Shown here: positions 61,176 to 64,000 of the stretch, in pieces | Numbering within the stretch: position 1 is the first letter of the stretch | Layout: each line of letters begins with the position of its first letter | Assembly (NCBI GenBank): GCA_902805735.1 | Contig: CADCTW010000217.1 | Coordinates: 21,077 to 85,076, forward strand | Length of the DNA stretch: 64,000 bases | Direction of reading: 5' to 3' | From: an uncultured Gemmatimonadota bacterium | GTDB taxonomy: Bacteria; Gemmatimonadota; Gemmatimonadetes; Longimicrobiales; Longimicrobiaceae | Program-made: the position numbers and the translations under genes | Notes under the pieces: generated by a model | Database searches by the model: none | The model's input: the letters and a program-made list of their open reading frames with translations, nothing else | What the model was told of the DNA's origin: nothing

Positions 61176-61520
61176 ATGGCAACAGAAACCACCGTCAGGC
61201 TCGTTGACGATATCGACGGCGGCCCCGCAACGGAAACCGTCGAGTTCGGCATCGACGGCCGCCACTACACCATCGACCTGAATGACGTGCACGCCAAGGG
61301 ACTCCGCGACTCCATCACCCCGTTCGTGGAAGCCGCCCGCCGTCTTCCCGCCTCACCCGCCGGCAAGGCCCCCCGTGGGCAGCGGAAGCCCGGCGTGGGT
61401 CGTGAGCAGAACCAGGCCATCCGCTCCTGGGCCCGCCAGCAGGGCATCACCGTGGGGGAGCGTGGGCGCATCCCCATCGACGTCCAGCTCCGCTTCGACG
61501 CCGCCCACGGGCAGGCGTAA
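61176..61520 (+). CDS. lsr2: Lsr2-family nucleoid-associated protein
   Basis: A 114-residue protein from ATG 61176. N-terminal dimerisation part: VRLVDDIDGG, TVEFGIDGRHYTIDLND, FVEAARRL. C-terminal DNA-binding part: IRSWARQQGITVGERGRIPI, with the RGR AT-hook-like motif. Lsr2 silences AT-rich foreign DNA in actinobacteria. Phage copies may mimic or counter host Lsr2 to free phage genes from silencing. Confidence 0.93.
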   Translation: MATETTVRLVDDIDGGPATETVEFGIDGRHYTIDLNDVHAKGLRDSITPFVEAARRLPASPAGKAPRGQRKPGVGREQNQAIRSWARQQGITVGERGRIPIDVQLRFDAAHGQA

Positions 61521-61525
61521 CCGCT

Positions 61526-61750
61526 GTGGACGAAGAGGAAGCCGAAGCGCTCCCGCTCGGTCGCCCTCTGCGCGTGGCCTTCGACGACTGCTGTGTAGGA
61601 GGCGAGTTCGTTGCTGACCTCGTCGAGCGTCAGTACGAGACCGATGTCGCCCCGGATGACGAGGACTTCGGATCGCTCACGGCACTCGTGTTCTCAAACG
61701 GCGTGACTCTGACCGAGTGGAACGGCGTGACCGCCAAGGAGGAGTCGTGA
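61526..61750 (+). CDS. acidic hypothetical protein
   Basis: A 74-residue acidic protein from GTG 61526, starting MDEEEAEALPLGRPLRVAFD. Coupled to the next gene. Unknown. Confidence 0.6.
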   Translation: MDEEEAEALPLGRPLRVAFDDCCVGGEFVADLVERQYETDVAPDDEDFGSLTALVFSNGVTLTEWNGVTAKEES

Positions 61751-62106
61751 TCGTCGGTCCTCGCGCCTGTGGCGTCTGCGGGGAGCGCGACATCCCACGT
61801 GACGTCGACTGGCCGTGGTGGCAGGACGGCGCCCCCGTCCACGCGACGTGCGTCGCATCCACGGACGTCGTGGCTGGCGACAACAGCGCTGGCGAGGAGT
61901 CCGACTGGCGCTGGGAGCTGAGCCTCCACCGCCGACGCGTGCGCCGCATCCACGGCCGCACCCTGTGGATGATGGAGCCCCTGTCCCGCCGTCCTGGGCC
62001 GTTCATCTTCACGTCCTGGACGGATGCGGTGAACGCCGCTGTCGCTGCTGCCCGAGACGAATACGAGGCAGCCACCCTCAGCGATGGCCGCACCCCCTAC
62101 ACGTAG
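61747..62106 (+). CDS. hypothetical protein with CxxC
   Basis: A 119-residue protein from GTG 61747. CGVCGERDIPRDVDWPWWQD near the start suggests a zinc site; a helical, aromatic C-terminus follows. Unknown. Confidence 0.6.
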   Translation: MIVGPRACGVCGERDIPRDVDWPWWQDGAPVHATCVASTDVVAGDNSAGEESDWRWELSLHRRRVRRIHGRTLWMMEPLSRRPGPFIFTSWTDAVNAAVAAARDEYEAATLSDGRTPYT

Positions 62107-62249
62107 ACGCGCGTCATCCGTCGCCCAACCGGAGATCGTCTGTTACCCTGTCCTGCAGCGGCACTAGTGTCTGCGAATCCGGTTGAGGTCACTCCCGGAC
62201 CACACCATCCGCCGAACCACCCCGCCAGCGGCTAACACTCACCCCCACC

Positions 62250-62615
62250 GTGGGCGATGGTGGACACGTGGACAACCCCGACAGCACTAGGGCCCGAGCG
62301 GACCGCATCCTCGGCAACACCCCCGGCCCGACAGCGGCGGACATCCGTCGTCGCAAGGCCGCCAAGGCGGCAGAGGCCGGCGCATCAGCCGCCCACGGCC
62401 TCCGAGCCGCCAAGCGGAAACTGGTCCACGAGTACCAGGTCGAAGCCGCCGTACAGCAGGGTGTGCCCCCGTTCCCGCACACCACCCACGCCGTCCTCAC
62501 CATCCTCACCGTCGGCCTGTGGTCGCCGATCTGGTGGGGCAACTGGATGCTGTCGAAGCGCCGCCGCATGCTGAACGCCCGCCGCGCCGAGCTCCGCCGC
62601 AACGGCATCACCTGA
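62250..62615 (+). CDS. membrane-associated hypothetical protein
   Basis: A 121-residue protein from GTG 62250 (GTG 62268 gives 115). A charged helical N-terminus, one hydrophobic segment about 80-100 (AVLTILTVGLWSPIWWGNWM) and a basic end. The preceding 143 bases hold no gene. Confidence 0.6.
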   Translation: MGDGGHVDNPDSTRARADRILGNTPGPTAADIRRRKAAKAAEAGASAAHGLRAAKRKLVHEYQVEAAVQQGVPPFPHTTHAVLTILTVGLWSPIWWGNWMLSKRRRMLNARRAELRRNGIT

Positions 62616-62689
62616 CACCCCCGGGGTAGGGGTGCTAGCGATCCCCAGCGTGTACTCGATTCAGATCAGACACCCCCCGGGAGAGGGTC

Positions 62690-62815
62690 ATGGCCGGTAG
62701 CCGTAGGGGCAAGCAGCCCTCCCGCAACAGCCCCTCCACGGGGACACCCAAGGACAAGCGGCTCAAGGGCAACGGCGGCAAGAAGCCCGGCCCCAAGCCG
62801 AAGCGCAAGGGCTGA
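62690..62815 (+). CDS. 41-residue very basic peptide
   Basis: From ATG 62690 (GAGAGGG upstream), ending at the ATG of the HNH gene (TGATG). Mostly Lys/Arg/Gly/Pro, ending KKPGPKPKRKG. Possible nucleic-acid-binding peptide linked to the packaging HNH. Confidence 0.55.
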   Translation: MAGSRRGKQPSRNSPSTGTPKDKRLKGNGGKKPGPKPKRKG

Positions 62816-63171
62816 TGCCCCGAGCCTCACGTCCCTGTCCAACCCCCGGATGCCCCACCTTGACGGCCGGCGGCCGTTGCCCCTCTTGCGCCAGCGCTGC
62901 GGAAAGAGCACGCGGGACCAGCACCGAACGCGGCTACGCCCGCAACCCCGCACACCGCGCCTTCCGATCCGCAGTGCTGGCCAAGCACCCCTACTGCGTC
63001 CTCTGCAACGCCGCCCCTAGCGTCATCGCCGACCACTACCCCCTAGGTAGGCGCGAACTGGTCGCACGCGGGATGAACCCCCACGACCCCACCTACGGGC
63101 GGGGGTTGTGCCGCGTCTGCGATGGCAAGCAGACCGCCCAGAGGCAGCCCGGTGGGTGGGCCGCCCGATAG
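62815..63171 (+). CDS. HNH endonuclease, packaging type
   Basis: A 118-residue protein from ATG 62815. N-terminal CPTPGCPTLTAGGRCPSC zinc motif, then the HNH core CVLCNAAPSVIADHYPLGRR and GLCRVCDGKQT. Small HNH proteins of this form usually lie next to the terminase genes and cos in actinophages and are needed for DNA packaging, so the genome end or terminase should be close by. Confidence 0.88.
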   Translation: MPRASRPCPTPGCPTLTAGGRCPSCASAAERARGTSTERGYARNPAHRAFRSAVLAKHPYCVLCNAAPSVIADHYPLGRRELVARGMNPHDPTYGRGLCRVCDGKQTAQRQPGGWAAR

Positions 63172-63225
63172 ACAGTAGAACGCCCCAGCATGGGACCAGA
63201 TGTTCTACTATTAGCCAGTAAGGAA

Positions 63226-63254
63226 CCCCGGCGCCTGCGTCAACAGGCCCGGGG
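63226..63254. terminator. hairpin between the two HNH genes
   Basis: Imperfect stem ccccggcgcctg / caggcccgggg with a six-base loop. Also in this gap, AGTAGAAC near 63175 and GTTCTACT near 63211 form a longer inverted pair. Confidence 0.5.
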
Positions 63255-63284
63255 CGTGGACGACACCGTTAGGGCGGTATCGAC

Positions 63285-63977
63285 ATGGGTCAGCGTACCC
63301 AACCAGCCATGCCCAAGCCATGCACCGTGGACGGCTGCGCCAAGCCCCACCTGGCCAAGGGCTACTGCAGCACCCACTACAGCCAGCGACGGCACGCTCG
63401 GCTAGGCCCGAACACTGGGAAGAAGCAGTTCTCCTGTGGAACCTGCGGCAAGCCCTGCTGGAAGCAGCCAAGGCCCTCACTGAACTACTTAGCTCGCTAC
63501 TGCTCAACGGCCTGCCTTGCTGCCGCTCGTCAACGCACACGCGAACTTGTCGGCCCTGTAGATCGAGCTTGGTGCGACATCCCGAAGCGCCATCCGGCAA
63601 GGCGCCCAACACAGCCCGCACGCGCTTGGGTATCAGGACGATGCAGACACTGCGACGCATGGTTCGTCGATCGCCAGGCTCAAGCGCGCTTCTGCAGTCA
63701 GCGCTGTACGCGACGCTGGCACAAGAACCAGCGCAAGGCCCTCAAGGGCCAGGCCGTGCCGGCAGCAGTGAGGGCACAGGTCTACCAGAGGGATGCTGGC
63801 ACCTGCCAACTCTGCTTCCGCCCTGTCGACATGACCTTGCCGCACCACCATCCGCAAGGCCCGACGCTCGACCACATCGAGTGCCAGTCATGGGTACTCA
63901 TCCCAGACCACACCGCACGCAACCTGCGTCTAGCACATAGGGACTGCAACAGCGCTCGCGGTGACCGCATCGCCTAG
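63285..63977 (+). CDS. HNH endonuclease with zinc-finger N-terminus
   Basis: A 230-residue protein from ATG 63285 (ATG 63309 possible). CTVDGCAKPHLAKGYCSTHY, CGTCGKPC and a CRHCDAWFVDRQAQARFC set form several zinc sites; the C-terminal HNH is CQLCFRPVDMTLPHHH, LDHIECQSW and NLRLAHRDCNSARGD. Zinc fingers plus HNH are typical of mobile HNH nucleases in phages. The last 23 bases of the window contain nothing recognisable. Confidence 0.88.
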   Translation: MGQRTQPAMPKPCTVDGCAKPHLAKGYCSTHYSQRRHARLGPNTGKKQFSCGTCGKPCWKQPRPSLNYLARYCSTACLAAARQRTRELVGPVDRAWCDIPKRHPARRPTQPARAWVSGRCRHCDAWFVDRQAQARFCSQRCTRRWHKNQRKALKGQAVPAAVRAQVYQRDAGTCQLCFRPVDMTLPHHHPQGPTLDHIECQSWVLIPDHTARNLRLAHRDCNSARGDRIA

Positions 63978-64000
63978 CCCACCCCCAGGCAGGGGCCCCC

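Noticed and set aside
63226..63254. Possible tRNA in the gap between the HNH genes
   Set aside because: Only a simple hairpin forms; no cloverleaf, no T-loop GTTC box in place.
1..64000. CRISPR arrays, rRNA or tRNA genes
   Set aside because: No regularly spaced identical repeats with unique spacers, and no rRNA or tRNA consensus segments were noticed on reading both strands; a dedicated search was not possible.

Overview
The window is a GC-rich stretch of a temperate actinobacterial phage or prophage, most likely of Streptomyces or a related host. The grounds are dense short genes with GTGA/ATGA stop-start overlaps, many GTG starts, two WhiB-like proteins, an Lsr2-like protein, DUF1353/DUF2637/DUF4326/DUF6221-type proteins, and actinobacterial -10 boxes such as TAAGGT and TAGGGT. 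No head, portal or terminase gene lies inside the window, so it is part of a larger genome. No tRNA, rRNA or CRISPR array was seen.

Layout. 0.1-10.1 kb, + strand: tail fibre genes (a large S74-chaperone fibre at 608-2902, a collagen-like fibre at 7562-8263 and further fibre or baseplate proteins) surrounding a lysis cassette of amidase endolysin, holin and small membrane proteins. A minus-strand DUF6221 gene interrupts this block. A strong hairpin at 10104-10150 closes it. 10.16-15.06 kb, - strand: about ten small accessory genes apparently read from one leaderless promoter near 15.08 kb and interrupted by a lone TnpB gene. 15.1-19.2 kb: a GIY-YIG/GntR fusion, small hypothetical proteins, a divergent GntR-HD fusion and a string of Cys-rich miniproteins.

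19.2-23.3 kb: an actinomycete-plasmid-like transfer module (small membrane Spd-like proteins, a DUF2637 protein and a 885-residue FtsK/SpoIIIE translocase) embedded in a striking GCCAC/GTGGC-rich sequence island. 23.4-30.3 kb: an integration and cargo region carrying BOTH a tyrosine integrase and a large serine recombinase, with a DUF262 protein and an excisionase-like HTH between them, then an XRE regulator and a membrane Ser/Thr protein kinase.

30.3-32.6 kb: the immunity switch. A minus-strand XRE repressor faces a Cro-like gene. Three related 16-bp palindromes (30746, 30909, 32621) sit on the repressor promoter and on two near-identical leaderless early promoters. From 32.6 to 57.6 kb runs a very long, tightly overlapped early region of small genes, including a Bro-N/KilAC antirepressor, Sak4-like ATPase, RNase H-like protein, SSB, ParB-like protein, HNH nuclease, replication initiator-like protein, PDDEXK-like nuclease, RusA resolvase and two WhiBs. 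57.6-64 kb holds an Arc-like repressor, a NUMOD4/HNH homing endonuclease, an HExxH metalloprotease-like protein, an SNase-like protein, Lsr2 and two HNH proteins of the kind that usually lie beside cos and terminase genes.

In working terms: the repressor holds both early promoters off in the lysogen; release by the Cro-like protein or antirepressor would start the long early operon (recombination, replication, WhiB/Lsr2 host take-over), while the 10-30 kb region carries lysogeny-expressed accessory and mobility functions. Functional names come from motif recognition by eye; no database search was possible.
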